Notes under the pieces: generated by a model | What the model was told of the DNA's origin: nothing | What the model saw: the letters and a program-made list of their open reading frames with translations, nothing else | Databases searched by the model: none | From: Citrobacter enshiensis | GTDB lineage: Bacteria > Pseudomonadota > Gammaproteobacteria > Enterobacterales > Enterobacteriaceae | NCBI RefSeq assembly: GCF_029338175.1 | Contig: NZ_CP119862.1 | Location: forward strand, 2,480,001 to 2,544,000 | DNA: 64,000 nucleotides | Reading direction: 5' to 3' | In this document: in pieces, positions 36,552-45,279 of the stretch | Layout of the letters: the number at the start of each line of letters is the position of its first letter | Position numbering within the stretch: position 1 is the first letter of the stretch | Position numbers and translations under genes: made by a program

Positions 36552-37217
36552 TTAGTGGTAGGTTTTAATAATTTCCAGAATACCGTTAATGATAAACTGT
36601 ACGCCCATACAGACCAGCAGGAAGCCCATCAAGCGCGAAATTGCCTCAATTCCCCCTTTGCCGACCAGACGCATAATCGCCCCGGAACTGCGCAGGCTGC
36701 CCCACAGAATGACCCCCACAATCGCAAAGATCAGCGGCGGCGCGACAGCAATAACCCAGCCAGGAAAATCGGAGCCATCACGCACGGTTGAGGCAGAACT
36801 GATGATCATGGCAATCGTACCCGGCCCCGCCGTACTTGGCATTGCCAGTGGCACGAACGCAATATTGGCCGACGGTTCGTCTTCCATCTCTTCGGATTTG
36901 CTTTTTGCTTCCGGCGACTCGTGCGCTTTCTGCTGTGGAAACAGCATTCTGAAGCCGATAAAGGCGACAATTAATCCCCCGGCAATCCGCAGCCCCGGGA
37001 TCGAAATGCCAAACGTATTCATGACTAACTGACCGGCGTAATACGCCACCATCATGATCGCGAACACGTAAATCGACGCCATCAGCGACTGACGGTTACG
37101 CTCTACGCTGTTCATGTTGCCAGCAAGCCCGAGGAACAGCGCCACGGTAGTCAGTGGGTTGGCGAGCGGCAGCAGAACCACCAGACCCAGCCCTATCGCT
37201 TTAAACAATTCTATCAT
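36552..37217 (-). CDS. marC: MarC-family integral membrane protein
   Basis: A 221-residue membrane protein (UPF0056) with six hydrophobic segments, equal in length to E. coli MarC. The start [20 protein letters not shown] at 37217 is preferred over 37340, which would add a non-hydrophobic leader. It is divergent from marRAB. Despite the name it has no proven part in antibiotic resistance. Confidence 0.93.
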   Translation of the reverse strand: MIELFKAIGLGLVVLLPLANPLTTVALFLGLAGNMNSVERNRQSLMASIYVFAIMMVAYYAGQLVMNTFGISIPGLRIAGGLIVAFIGFRMLFPQQKAHESPEAKSKSEEMEDEPSANIAFVPLAMPSTAGPGTIAMIISSASTVRDGSDFPGWVIAVAPPLIFAIVGVILWGSLRSSGAIMRLVGKGGIEAISRLMGFLLVCMGVQFIINGILEIIKTYH

Positions 37218-37378
37218 GGGTAATCTCTTCTCCAGTCGCTCTTCAGTTAGCGGCAAGTATAAGTTCAAATGAGCGCTGACCGCTATTTCAGCGATGTAAG
37301 CATTCATTTTCCCATCACATCTATAATCTGTAATTATCATTAAGTTATTAAAAGCTAAACCATCAGCCTAATGAACCG

Positions 37379-37398
37379 TTTTAGCAAATTGTGTCATC
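37379..37398. promoter_or_regulatory. marbox (MarA/SoxS/Rob activator site)
   Basis: A 20-bp segment beginning TTTTAGCAAA and ending GTCATC matches the E. coli marbox at 16 of 20 positions, as I recall it. It lies 15 nt upstream of the -35 element, as in E. coli. Confidence 0.75.
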
Positions 37399-37413
37399 AC
37401 AGTATTCATTCAT

Positions 37414-37442
37414 TTGACTTATACTTGCCTGGGCAATAGTAT
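37414..37442 (+). promoter_or_regulatory. marRAB promoter with MarR operator site I
   Basis: The -35 TTGACT (37414-37419), a 17-nt spacer and the -10 TAGTAT (37437-37442). MarR site I, TACTTGCCTGGGCAATAGTA, overlaps the spacer and -10, so MarR blocks RNA polymerase. Confidence 0.85.
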
Positions 37443-37456
37443 CTGCCGTGACTAAC

Positions 37457-37475
37457 TACTTGCCGGGGCAACCAT
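37457..37475. promoter_or_regulatory. MarR operator site II
   Basis: TACTTGCCGGGGCAACCAT repeats the TTGCC-N2-GGCAA core of site I immediately before the marR start, as in E. coli marO. Confidence 0.8.
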
Positions 37476-37476
37476 C

Positions 37477-37911
37477 GTGAAAAGCACCAGTGACCTTTTC
37501 AATGAAATCATTCCACTTGGCCGCTTGATCTACATGGTAAATCAGAAAAAAGATCGTTTGCTAAACGACTATCTGTCACCGCTGGATATCACCGCCTCGC
37601 AGTTTAAGGTGCTGTGTTCCATCCGCTGCGCGGTGTGCATTACCCCGGTTGAGCTTAAGAAAGTGCTGTCTGTTGATCTTGGCGCATTGACGCGCATGCT
37701 TGACCGCCTGGTCTGTAAAGGCTGGATCGAAAGACTCCCAAATCCCAACGATAAACGCGGCGTGCTGGTGAAACTCACCGAACACGGCGCGGCAATTTGT
37801 GAGCAATGTCATCAATTAGTAGGACAAGACCTGCACCAGGAACTAACAAAAAACTTAACGGCGGATGAAGTGGCAACACTTGAGTATTTACTCAAGAAAA
37901 TCCTGCCGTAA
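37477..37911 (+). CDS. marR: Multiple antibiotic resistance repressor MarR
   Basis: A 144-residue winged-helix dimer that represses marRAB and is released by salicylate and copper-driven disulfide formation. It starts with GTG, as in E. coli, and reads KSTSDLFNEIIPLGRLIYMV. The DNA-binding part VLSVDLGALTRMLDRLVCKG and the reactive cysteine in LVCKGW (C80 in E. coli) are conserved. It is the first gene of the operon. Confidence 0.96.
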   Translation: MKSTSDLFNEIIPLGRLIYMVNQKKDRLLNDYLSPLDITASQFKVLCSIRCAVCITPVELKKVLSVDLGALTRMLDRLVCKGWIERLPNPNDKRGVLVKLTEHGAAICEQCHQLVGQDLHQELTKNLTADEVATLEYLLKKILP

Positions 37912-37929
37912 ACAGAAAGAGGTAAGACG

Positions 37930-38313
37930 ATGTCCAGACGCAACACTGACGCTATCACTATTCATAGCATTTTGGACTGGATCGAAGATAACCTGGAGTC
38001 GCCGCTCTCACTGGAAAAGGTGTCAGAGCGCTCAGGTTACTCCAAATGGCACCTGCAACGGATGTTTAAAAAAGAAACCGGCCATTCATTAGGTCAATAC
38101 ATCCGCAGTCGCAAAATGACTGAGATAGCCCAGAAATTAAAAGAAAGTAACGAGCCGATTTTGTACCTGGCAGAGCGTTACGGCTTTGAGTCACAGCAAA
38201 CGCTGACCCGGACGTTTAAAAACTATTTTGATGTGCCGCCGCATAAGTTCCGCATCACCAATATGCACGGCGAATCCCGGTATTTGCTGCCGCTCAATCA
38301 GTGTCACTGCTAA
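37930..38313 (+). CDS. marA: Transcriptional activator MarA
   Basis: A 127-residue AraC-type activator made of two helix-turn-helix units ([20 protein letters not shown] and [20 protein letters not shown]). It turns on acrAB, micF and other defence genes. The sequence is almost identical to E. coli until the C-terminal ten residues, which read [17 protein letters not shown] precedes the ATG, 18 nt after marR. Confidence 0.97.
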   Translation: MSRRNTDAITIHSILDWIEDNLESPLSLEKVSERSGYSKWHLQRMFKKETGHSLGQYIRSRKMTEIAQKLKESNEPILYLAERYGFESQQTLTRTFKNYFDVPPHKFRITNMHGESRYLLPLNQCHC

Positions 38314-38343
38314 TCGCCTGTTAACGACGTAATCGAGGAAATC

Positions 38344-38562
38344 ATGAAATTTTTGTCTTCTGCAATGCTGGCTCTGCTGCTTGTCGTCTCCGGCCAGAGT
38401 GTTGCGGAGCAAACTGCCCAGCCCACAACACAAACGAATCGCGATGTGATGGTCATACCCACTGCGCACGATCAATCCCCTTTCGATTTCAATCACATGG
38501 GGGCAGGCAGCGATAAGTCCGACGAGTTAGGCGTACCCTATTACAATCGGTATGACCTCTAA
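38344..38562 (+). CDS. marB: Periplasmic MarB protein
   Basis: A 72-residue protein with a signal peptide (MKFLSSAMLALLLVVSGQSV) and the conserved tail MGAGSDKSDELGVPYYNRYD. MarB lowers marRAB expression in E. coli by an unknown mechanism. It is the third gene of the operon, 30 nt after marA. Confidence 0.94.
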   Translation: MKFLSSAMLALLLVVSGQSVAEQTAQPTTQTNRDVMVIPTAHDQSPFDFNHMGAGSDKSDELGVPYYNRYDL

Positions 38563-38570
38563 TTCGTTTT

Positions 38571-38595
38571 GCCCCGTCACTGCGGGGCTTTTTTT
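38571..38595. terminator. terminator of marRAB and convergent eamA
   Basis: GCCCCG, a 6-nt loop and CGGGGC, followed by seven T residues on the plus strand. Confidence 0.9.
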
Positions 38596-39493
38596 ACCCT
38601 CTCGCCTGCGCCGGTTTGCGTAAACGAAAACCGAACACATTGATATACAGCCCCGCCATAATCAGCACTGCGCCCAATAATTGCAGCCCGGTTAACGTTT
38701 CATCCAACAGCACGGCGGCACTGGCCAACCCGACAACCGGAACCAGCAGGGATAACGGCGCCACACGCCAGGTTTCATAACGTCCCAACAGCGTGCCCCA
38801 AATCCCGTACCCGACAATGGTGGCAACGAAGGCAAGATAGACCAGCGATAACACCGTCGTGGTATCAAGACTGACCAGGCTTTGCATCATGCGCTCGGCG
38901 CCATCCAGAAACAGCGAGGCGAGGAAAAAAGGAATAATCGGGATCAACGCACTCCAGACCACCAGCGACATGACGGCCGGGCGCTCCGCATGCTGCATGA
39001 TCTTTTTATTAAAGATATTCCCACAGGCCCAACTGAGCGCGGCGGCCAGGGTGAGCATAAATCCGGTCATCGCCACATGTTGCCCGTTGAGGCTGGCTTC
39101 AATCAGCACCAGCACGCCAAAAATCGCCAGCGCAATACCTGCCACCTGTTTGCCCTGCAAACGCTCACCGAACGCAAACGCCCCCAGAACAATGGTGAAA
39201 AAAGCCTGCGCCTGTAATACCAGTGACGCCAGCCCGGCGGGCATGCCGAAGTTGATGGCGCAAAACAGAAAAGCAAATTGCCCAAAACTGATCGTCAGAC
39301 CGTAACCCAGCAGAAGCTTCAGCGGGACTCTGGGGCGGGCAACAAAGAAAATCGCCGGGAACGCCACCAGCAGGAAGCGTAATCCCGCCAGCATCAGTGG
39401 CGGCATATTGTGTAATCCCACTTTGATGACGACAAAATTCAGCCCCCATACCACCACGACTAATAATGCCAACAGCCCGTCTTTACGCGACAT
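38594..39493 (-). CDS. eamA: Cysteine/O-acetylserine exporter EamA (YdeD)
   Basis: A 299-residue drug/metabolite transporter with ten membrane helices in two EamA repeats, exporting cysteine pathway metabolites. The start MSRKDGLLALLVVVVWGLNF at 39493 gives the E. coli length; the longer frame from 39604 adds a non-conserved leader and is rejected. Confidence 0.94.
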   Translation of the reverse strand: MSRKDGLLALLVVVVWGLNFVVIKVGLHNMPPLMLAGLRFLLVAFPAIFFVARPRVPLKLLLGYGLTISFGQFAFLFCAINFGMPAGLASLVLQAQAFFTIVLGAFAFGERLQGKQVAGIALAIFGVLVLIEASLNGQHVAMTGFMLTLAAALSWACGNIFNKKIMQHAERPAVMSLVVWSALIPIIPFFLASLFLDGAERMMQSLVSLDTTTVLSLVYLAFVATIVGYGIWGTLLGRYETWRVAPLSLLVPVVGLASAAVLLDETLTGLQLLGAVLIMAGLYINVFGFRLRKPAQARG

Positions 39494-39688
39494 CCCCTGA
39501 CCTCTGCAATTATTAAATTTTTGTAAACAAGTTAACTTAGCGGAAATCGCTGTCCAGCAACAGATCATTAATTCAGGTAGGCCGTGCAAGGCACTTTCGG
39601 ACAACTTATTAGGTATACATCACAATTTTGCCGTGCTATTCCTTCCTGATAGTTAAAAAAAAAACAACACGCATTGTCGGGCAGGAAA

Positions 39689-40876
39689 ATGAACACCACT
39701 CTGAGACGGTCAACCCTTGCATTACTCGCCTCATCGCTATTGCTGACCATTGGTCGTGGCGCCACGCTGCCGTTCATGACCATTTATCTGAATCGCCAGT
39801 ATGCGCTGAGTGTCGATCTGATTGGCTACGCCATGACGGTGGCGCTGACCATCGGCGTGATCTTCAGTCTTGGCTTTGGCATTCTGGCGGATAAATTCGA
39901 TAAAAAACGCTACATGCTGGTGGCGATTTGCGCCTTTGCCTTCGGGTTTATCGCGATCCCGCTGGTGCATAGCGTCACTCTGGTGGTACTGCTGTTTGCG
40001 CTTATCAACTGCGCCTATTCCGTTTTTGCAACGGTGCTGAAAGCCTGGTTTGCCGATAACCTCTCAGCCACTACGAAAACGAAAATTTTTTCGCTCAACT
40101 ATACCGTGCTCAACATTGGCTGGACCGTTGGGCCGCCGCTCGGCACCCTGCTGGTGATGCAAAGCATTAACCTGCCTTTCTGGCTGGCGGCCGTCTGTTC
40201 TGCCTTCCCGTTGGTTTTTATTCAGACGTGGGTAACCCGGTCAATGCCCCCTGTCGAAGGCATGAACACCTCAGTGTGGTCGCCGTCCGTCCTGCTGCGC
40301 GATAAAGCATTGCTCTGGTTTACCCTCTCCGCGTTTCTCGCCTCGTTCGTGGGCGGCGCGTTTTCATCCTGTATTTCCCAGTATGTGATGGTCGTCGCTG
40401 ACGGCGATTTTGCCGAGAAAGTGGTCGCGGTGGTGTTACCGGTGAACGCCGCAATGGTGGTCAGTCTGCAATATGCCCTCGGGCGCAGGCTCACTGCTGC
40501 GAATATCCGCCCGCTGATGGCAGCAGGCACCCTGTGCTTCATTATTGGCCTGGTGGGTTTTATGTTCTCCGGAAACAACCTGATCCTGTGGGGCGTTTCT
40601 GCCGCCATCTTTACCCTCGGTGAAGTGATCTACGCGCCGGGGGAATATATGTTGATCGACAATATTGCCCCTGCGGGCATGAAAGCGAGCTATTTCTCTG
40701 CACAGTCGCTGGGCTGGCTGGGCGCGGCCTTTAACCCGTTAGCGAGCGGCATCATTTTAACCACGCTTCCCGCCTGGTCACTGTTTGCGGTACTGATTGT
40801 CGCCATTGGTCTGGCATGGGTGATGATGCTCAAAGGCATGCGCGTTAAACCCTTGCAGCAGCCGGTAACCTGTTAA
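39689..40876 (+). CDS. ydeE: MFS transporter YdeE (dipeptide exporter)
   Basis: A 395-residue major facilitator equal in length to E. coli YdeE, reported to export dipeptides. It reads MNTTLRRSTLALLASSLLLT with 12 hydrophobic segments and the loop GFGILADKFDKKRYML. GCAGGAAA precedes the ATG at 39689; the ATG at 39674 is rejected. It is followed by a perfect 13-bp hairpin. Confidence 0.93.
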   Translation: MNTTLRRSTLALLASSLLLTIGRGATLPFMTIYLNRQYALSVDLIGYAMTVALTIGVIFSLGFGILADKFDKKRYMLVAICAFAFGFIAIPLVHSVTLVVLLFALINCAYSVFATVLKAWFADNLSATTKTKIFSLNYTVLNIGWTVGPPLGTLLVMQSINLPFWLAAVCSAFPLVFIQTWVTRSMPPVEGMNTSVWSPSVLLRDKALLWFTLSAFLASFVGGAFSSCISQYVMVVADGDFAEKVVAVVLPVNAAMVVSLQYALGRRLTAANIRPLMAAGTLCFIIGLVGFMFSGNNLILWGVSAAIFTLGEVIYAPGEYMLIDNIAPAGMKASYFSAQSLGWLGAAFNPLASGIILTTLPAWSLFAVLIVAIGLAWVMMLKGMRVKPLQQPVTC

Positions 40877-40883
40877 ATTATCC

Positions 40884-40916
40884 ATGACCGTGCAGGTGCG
40901 ACGCCTGCACGGTCAT
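40884..40916. terminator. perfect hairpin after ydeE
   Basis: Arms ATGACCGTGCAGG and CCTGCACGGTCAT around a 7-nt loop, 7 nt after the stop. No T-run follows, so termination efficiency is uncertain. Confidence 0.55.
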
Positions 40917-41034
40917 AAATTTATGATAGCCATCAGACCGCGCACACCTTCTGCGTCTCTATTCTCACCCCGCCCGCATTGAATAATAGTGCCCCGAGAT
41001 ATCAACAGAGAGTGCGTGCCGCCAGAGTATTTTT

Positions 41035-41047
41035 GTGACGTTGTCAC
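41035..41047. repeat. palindrome GTGAC-N3-GTCAC, copy 4 of 4
   Basis: GTGACGTTGTCAC, followed closely by AAAAAGTGATA. It lies 238 nt before mgtS. Confidence 0.6.
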
Positions 41048-41285
41048 TTAAAAAGTGATACGTTGCGATGACCGTGGTCAGCAAATAACGCTGACGGGTT
41101 CCTTCTACATGTCGCTATTTTGGTTACCCTTTTTCATATTCTGCGCCCCCTGGCGTTAAAAAACTTACGCTAAATTTGAAATAATCACCTAATTCAGCAT
41201 TTGTTTAAGTTGATGCTGATAGGATGGATGTTAACGAGATGAAATAAAGGTAGACGAGGAAACACATCAAAACAGGAGACATAAT

Positions 41286-41381
41286 ATGCTGGGTAATATG
41301 AACGTATTTATGGCGGTACTGGGAATTATTTTATTTTCTGGTTTTCTGGCCGCGTACTTTAGCCACAAATGGGATGACTAA
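41286..41381 (+). CDS. mgtS: Small membrane protein MgtS (YneM)
   Basis: A 31-residue single-helix inner-membrane protein (MLGNMNVFMAVLGIILFSGF, then LAAYFSHKWDD) that in E. coli stabilises the MgtA magnesium importer and is induced by PhoP at low magnesium. It was read directly because it is too short for ORF calling. ACAGGAGACATAAT precedes the ATG. A strong terminator follows 25 nt later. Confidence 0.95.
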   Translation: MLGNMNVFMAVLGIILFSGFLAAYFSHKWDD

Positions 41382-41406
41382 TGAACGGAGATAACGCTGC
41401 GCCGAC

Positions 41407-41447
41407 ATGGCCCCTTGTTGCATCACTGCACAAGGGGCCATTTTTTT
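41407..41447 (+). terminator. rho-independent terminator of mgtS
   Basis: TGGCCCCTTG and CAAGGGGCCA pair around an 11 to 13-nt loop and are followed by seven T residues. Confidence 0.9.
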
Positions 41448-41462
41448 ACCTGAATAACGGGC

Positions 41463-41562
41463 AAAAAAAACCGCCGGATGAACCAGCGGTCAATGCTTGC
41501 ATGGATAGATTTGTGTTTTGCTTTATACGTTATCTGGCAATTCCCTGCGAAGACAACGGATC
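41463..41562 (-). ncRNA. mgrR: candidate small RNA MgrR
   Basis: A roughly 100-nt transcript is predicted on the minus strand between mgtS and dgcZ, the place of E. coli MgrR (98 nt), an Hfq-binding RNA that represses eptB and soxS. It would start with GATCCGTTGTCTTCGCAGGG and end at the hairpin ACCGCTGG-TTCA-TCCGGCGGT followed by eight T residues. A PhoP-type promoter lies directly upstream. I cannot compare it base by base with E. coli MgrR, so the name rests on position, size and promoter type. Confidence 0.75.
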
Positions 41563-41568
41563 GCATAC

Positions 41569-41603
41569 ACCCTATCACTGCCAATCTCAATGAAGGTTAA
41601 ACA
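41569..41603 (-). promoter_or_regulatory. PhoP-dependent type promoter of mgrR
   Basis: Read on the minus strand: a PhoP half-box TGTTTA (41603-41598), 5 nt, a degenerate second half CATTGA, 12 nt, then TAGGGT, a TANNNT -10 (41574-41569). This spacing is that of class I PhoP promoters. The predicted start is 7 nt downstream. Confidence 0.6.
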
Positions 41604-41616
41604 ATACGGAACTAAG

Positions 41617-42555
41617 TCAGCCAACAACCTGTTTTGTAAAGGTCTGGTGAACGGGTTCACGACGTGTAATCCGGGTGATTTTGTGCTGCTCATCCATGAA
41701 CATACAGCGATTTCTGCCCGTTTGCTTACCCTCATACATGGCCTGGTCTGAGCGGCCCAACACCACATCCAGAGGTTCTCCAGGCTGCGCGCGGGTCACG
41801 CCCCCGGTCACAGTGATGTTAATCTCGCCGCCGGGGTATTGAATGCTGTTCTCGGCGATTAAGTGGCAGATACGCATTCCGGCCTGACACGCCATGTCGT
41901 CTGTCTGTGCCCTGATGATGATGATAAATTCTTCACCGCCGTAGCGGTACGCCGTTTCGTCATGCCTGGCCCACGCCGCGAGATTCGCCGCCAGAGTCCG
42001 TAACACAACATCGCCAACCAGATGACCATAAGTGTCATTAACGGACTTGAAGCGATCGATATCCAATAAAAACAGATATAAATTAAATGGGCTGGCATCA
42101 ATAAGCTGGCGGTCAAAAGACTCATCCAGGACACGTCGCCCCGGTAACCCCGTCAATATATCCATATTACTCCGGATATTAAGCAGGTATATTTTGTAGT
42201 CCGTCACTGCGGCAGTAAACGCTAATAATGCATTCTGAAAATGCTCAAAATGTTCTGGTAGCCATCTTTTTTCGACAATCGCCAATAGCAAAACACGGCC
42301 ACTGGCATGCATTTTGGCATGTGCTGCATTTATCTGATAGAGATATCCTGTCTCATCACCGTCACGTGCCGGATGATTATTTAACCATTTACCAAATTCA
42401 CACAAACAATGTGAATCGGCATTTGAAATCTCTGGCTGAGTTATATCAGCAGAAACCACGCAGCGAAACATTTTGACCAGCCATTTATAATGAGCATCAA
42501 TAGATTGATTCAGACTCAGTAAAATTATATCTATTTCAGCGGTTTTTCTAATCAT
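41617..42555 (-). CDS. dgcZ: Zinc-sensing diguanylate cyclase DgcZ (YdeH)
   Basis: A 312-residue enzyme that makes cyclic di-GMP from two GTP. The N-terminal CZB zinc domain keeps the four zinc ligands H22, C52, H79 and H83 at the same positions as in E. coli. The C-terminal GGDEF domain has YRYGGEEF as active site and LTGLPGRRVLDESF before it. The protein is about 16 residues longer than E. coli DgcZ because of a C-terminal tail RITRREPVHQTFTKQVVG. Zinc inhibits the enzyme and links it to PGA-dependent biofilm. Confidence 0.94.
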   Translation of the reverse strand: MIRKTAEIDIILLSLNQSIDAHYKWLVKMFRCVVSADITQPEISNADSHCLCEFGKWLNNHPARDGDETGYLYQINAAHAKMHASGRVLLLAIVEKRWLPEHFEHFQNALLAFTAAVTDYKIYLLNIRSNMDILTGLPGRRVLDESFDRQLIDASPFNLYLFLLDIDRFKSVNDTYGHLVGDVVLRTLAANLAAWARHDETAYRYGGEEFIIIIRAQTDDMACQAGMRICHLIAENSIQYPGGEINITVTGGVTRAQPGEPLDVVLGRSDQAMYEGKQTGRNRCMFMDEQHKITRITRREPVHQTFTKQVVG

Positions 42556-43063
42556 CGGTCCTCCTCACTCATACATCCTTGATGTTATAGAGTCTAGCGA
42601 TAGAAAAACATATTTTTGTCAATTTAATCATAGAAACACCGTCGCGGGACGCAGCCATTTACAACCCTATGATTCTAAACAAAAGCCAGGTAAAAAAAGT
42701 AGATAATCCTAAGCCAACAATAAAAATTTCAGGGGATATCCGTCATCATTCTGGTTACCTGCGCGACAATCCGAATTAATACGGGTATATATATCGAAAT
42801 GGATAGTTCATTTTTCGCCCAAATTATTCACCGCTCAATTATTCAATACTTGTGATATTCATGTCGACAATAATATATCTGTGTCATCGTCCAGGGTTCA
42901 TGATCGGGTATGACCCCGATCATTCAGAATGAGAATTACTGACTTAATCCGCGAGGTTGCTTTTTAATCGGACAGTACTTACCTCTTAACGAAACGGTCT
43001 TGTTTAGATGGAAAGGATGTAATGTAAAATAGAAGTGAGTCATTATTTAATATTGAATGTGTT
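42556..43063. other. 508-nt AT-rich gap between dgcZ and the AraC-family gene
   Basis: No gene is supported. It contains a stem-loop at 42900-42922 (ATGATCGGG paired with CCCGATCAT) and presumably the dgcZ promoter at its left end. The composition is clearly lower in GC than the flanking backbone. Confidence 0.55.
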
Positions 43064-43846
43064 CTACTCACCTCCGGCTCGCGCCTTATTTGAATAATGT
43101 TTTGGTGTTATACCTGTATGCTGACGGAAAAATGCGATAAATGCACTGTCGCTGACAAATTCCAGTTGCTGCGCAATTTGATTTATATTAGCTCCATCAG
43201 CAACCAATTCCATTGCCTTCAGCAATCGCCATTGTTGTCTCCAGCTCTGATAATTCATCCCCGTATCTCTGATAAAAATTCGACTAATCGTGCGCTCACA
43301 TGCACCAACTCGATGCGCCAGTTGGCTCAGTCGTGGAGGTAATTCGCCCCTGCGCACGCTGTCCAGCCATGAGCACAGACGCGGATCTGAGGGAAACTGT
43401 AATCTCCAGTTCTCACTACGCGCTGTGTGTAGCTCTTCACTAAATACGGTGATCAGGCTGGCCTGTTGACTCGCAGGCATGTCCCATGACCAAAATGCCA
43501 TCCGTTCAATGACTTCGTAAAAGAGAGGATTTACCGCTACAACCTGTAATGGCATATCAGGAAATGGCAACGTAGTTGAAAAATACAGCGAGCGGTAAGC
43601 CATAACGCCACGCATCATGGCACGATGAACAGTGCCTGCGGGGATCCAGGCAGCACGACGCGGTGGAAGTAAGCATAAGGTTTTTTCCAGCTCAATAGTG
43701 ATACAACCCGCAGCAGAAAATAGCAATTGATGGCGACGGTGGTTGTGTCGACCAGAATCATGCAGCCCCAGATCGGCTGCAATACCTATTACTGGGGTAT
43801 CGAAGCTATCTGCGTCAAAAAATTGATCCGGATTAATTTTAGCCAT
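43064..43846 (-). CDS. AraC-family regulator with cupin domain
   Basis: A 260-residue regulator. The N-terminal cupin/AraC-binding domain has HNHRRHQLLFSAAGCITIEL and LPPRRAAWIPAGTVHRAMMR. The C-terminal double helix-turn-helix has LSQLAHRVGACERTISRIFI and INQIAQQLEFVSDSAFIAFF. It is divergent (97 nt) from an MFS exporter, so it most likely controls that gene. The arrangement resembles NimR/NimT-type pairs. It lies in an AT-richer accessory block between dgcZ and dcp. Confidence 0.87.
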   Translation of the reverse strand: MAKINPDQFFDADSFDTPVIGIAADLGLHDSGRHNHRRHQLLFSAAGCITIELEKTLCLLPPRRAAWIPAGTVHRAMMRGVMAYRSLYFSTTLPFPDMPLQVVAVNPLFYEVIERMAFWSWDMPASQQASLITVFSEELHTARSENWRLQFPSDPRLCSWLDSVRRGELPPRLSQLAHRVGACERTISRIFIRDTGMNYQSWRQQWRLLKAMELVADGANINQIAQQLEFVSDSAFIAFFRQHTGITPKHYSNKARAGGE

Positions 43847-43943
43847 TTGTCCGATATTTTATATATTTAGTCCTTATGATTGTAATGTGACCACTTCCTT
43901 TCCGCAATAATGGTATCTATTCCCTCATTATTGAAGCATCGCT

Positions 43944-45089
43944 ATGAATACTATTAACCGGCCACCACTGTGGTTGCTAACTCTGCTGATCATGTTTCCG
44001 CAACTCGTGGAAACAATCTACAGCCCGGCGTTACCAAACATTGCTCTTACATTCAATGTGAGCAGTGAACGTACCGCTCAGACACTTTCAGTTTACTTTG
44101 TCGCCTTTGCTATTGGCGTAGCACTATGGGGTTGGTTGAGTGATCGCATTGGTAGACGTCTTGCCATGATGTTTGGCCTGACCTGCTATGGGTCAGGAGC
44201 CGTGATGGCGATAGTTGCTACAGATTTTAATATGTTGTTATTGGCTCGCATGTTGTCAGCTCTGGGGGCTGCTGCAGGATCTGTCGTGGTGCAGACTATG
44301 TTACGGGACAGTTATGAATCCACGAACCTGGCTCGCGTATTTTCTATCATGGGGGCTGCACTGGCAGTCAGTCCGGTGTTTGGTTTGGTGAGCGGGGGCT
44401 GGATTGTGAGTATTTACGGTCATATTGGGGTATTTATTGCACTGTCGTTGCTGGCGATATTGCTGCTGGTACTTACTGCCTTTATGCTGCCGGAAACACG
44501 GCCGTTAAATACAATCACACCTCGTCTGGGCTGTCTGGCTGTCCGCATGGCGTGTGACAGTTCGCTTTGGCGAAATGCAATGCTGGTTTCACTGTTCAAT
44601 GCAATGATCTTCAGTTATTACAGCCTGGCACCTTTTCTTTTCGAGCGGTTGGGTTGGGGAGCCAGAGCATTTGGGTGGACGGGATTACTACTGGCGATTG
44701 CCTCGCTATCTGGAAGTCTTCTGAACCGGAAGTTACTGGTCACAGGTTTGGAACCTGTGCAATTGGTTCGTTATGCTTGTAGTTTGGCCCTGTTATCCAG
44801 TCTTGTCGCATGGATCTTACAGAATTCGCCGTGGATTTTAATGCCTGTTACCGGAGTGGTCGTCGCCTATGGGATTGCGATACCTAATATACTGAGCAAT
44901 GCTCTACGTCACTATCGGGAGCAAGCGGGAACTGCCGGAGCATTATTCGGATTGACCTACTATTTACTGCTAGGTGTGATGCTGGGAGTCGCTGGTCTGG
45001 TACAACAGTTGGGGCTTGTTCTCACAGCCTGCGCGCTGACAGCCTGGTTATGTAAACCCCTTCGCGTATCAGAATTAGCCACTATGTGA
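43944..45089 (+). CDS. Bcr/CflA-type multidrug MFS exporter
   Basis: A 381-residue 12-helix transporter. PQLVETIYSPALPNIALTFN and WGWLSDRIGRRLAMMFGL (motif A) place it in the Bcr/CflA drug-efflux branch. Motif C-like sequence is in GAALAVSPVFGLVSGGWIVS. It is divergent from the AraC-family gene. The substrate is unknown. Composition and the neighbouring remnants suggest acquisition by transfer. Confidence 0.87.
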   Translation: MNTINRPPLWLLTLLIMFPQLVETIYSPALPNIALTFNVSSERTAQTLSVYFVAFAIGVALWGWLSDRIGRRLAMMFGLTCYGSGAVMAIVATDFNMLLLARMLSALGAAAGSVVVQTMLRDSYESTNLARVFSIMGAALAVSPVFGLVSGGWIVSIYGHIGVFIALSLLAILLLVLTAFMLPETRPLNTITPRLGCLAVRMACDSSLWRNAMLVSLFNAMIFSYYSLAPFLFERLGWGARAFGWTGLLLAIASLSGSLLNRKLLVTGLEPVQLVRYACSLALLSSLVAWILQNSPWILMPVTGVVVAYGIAIPNILSNALRHYREQAGTAGALFGLTYYLLLGVMLGVAGLVQQLGLVLTACALTAWLCKPLRVSELATM

Positions 45090-45279
45090 TGATAGTTAGC
45101 CAGGCTCTTAATAGCCGACGCCTTGACTCGCAAATTTGTTTGCCGCGTTGTGTGAATTTACGGGCAATAGCACTGATGTTTGTTCAAGAGTTGAAATCCA
45201 GCAACAAGCAAAACTGCGTGACACAGGGAACTGAAAATTTAAGCTTTGAGAAAGCTAACCAGTACCTCGGGCTAGCACT

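Larger units (their letters stand above)
40877..41285. other. 409-nt gap between ydeE and mgtS
   Basis: It holds a perfect 13-bp-arm hairpin (40884-40916, arms ATGACCGTGCAGG), one GTGAC-N3-GTCAC palindrome (41035-41047) and, at 41202-41207, a TGTTTA half-site that may belong to a PhoP box for mgtS. No reading frame is convincing. Confidence 0.6.

Noticed and set aside
42661..42680. Possible second Ter core on the minus strand (GGTTGTAAA)
   Set aside because: It lacks the AACTAA half and the conserved G; it matches too few positions.
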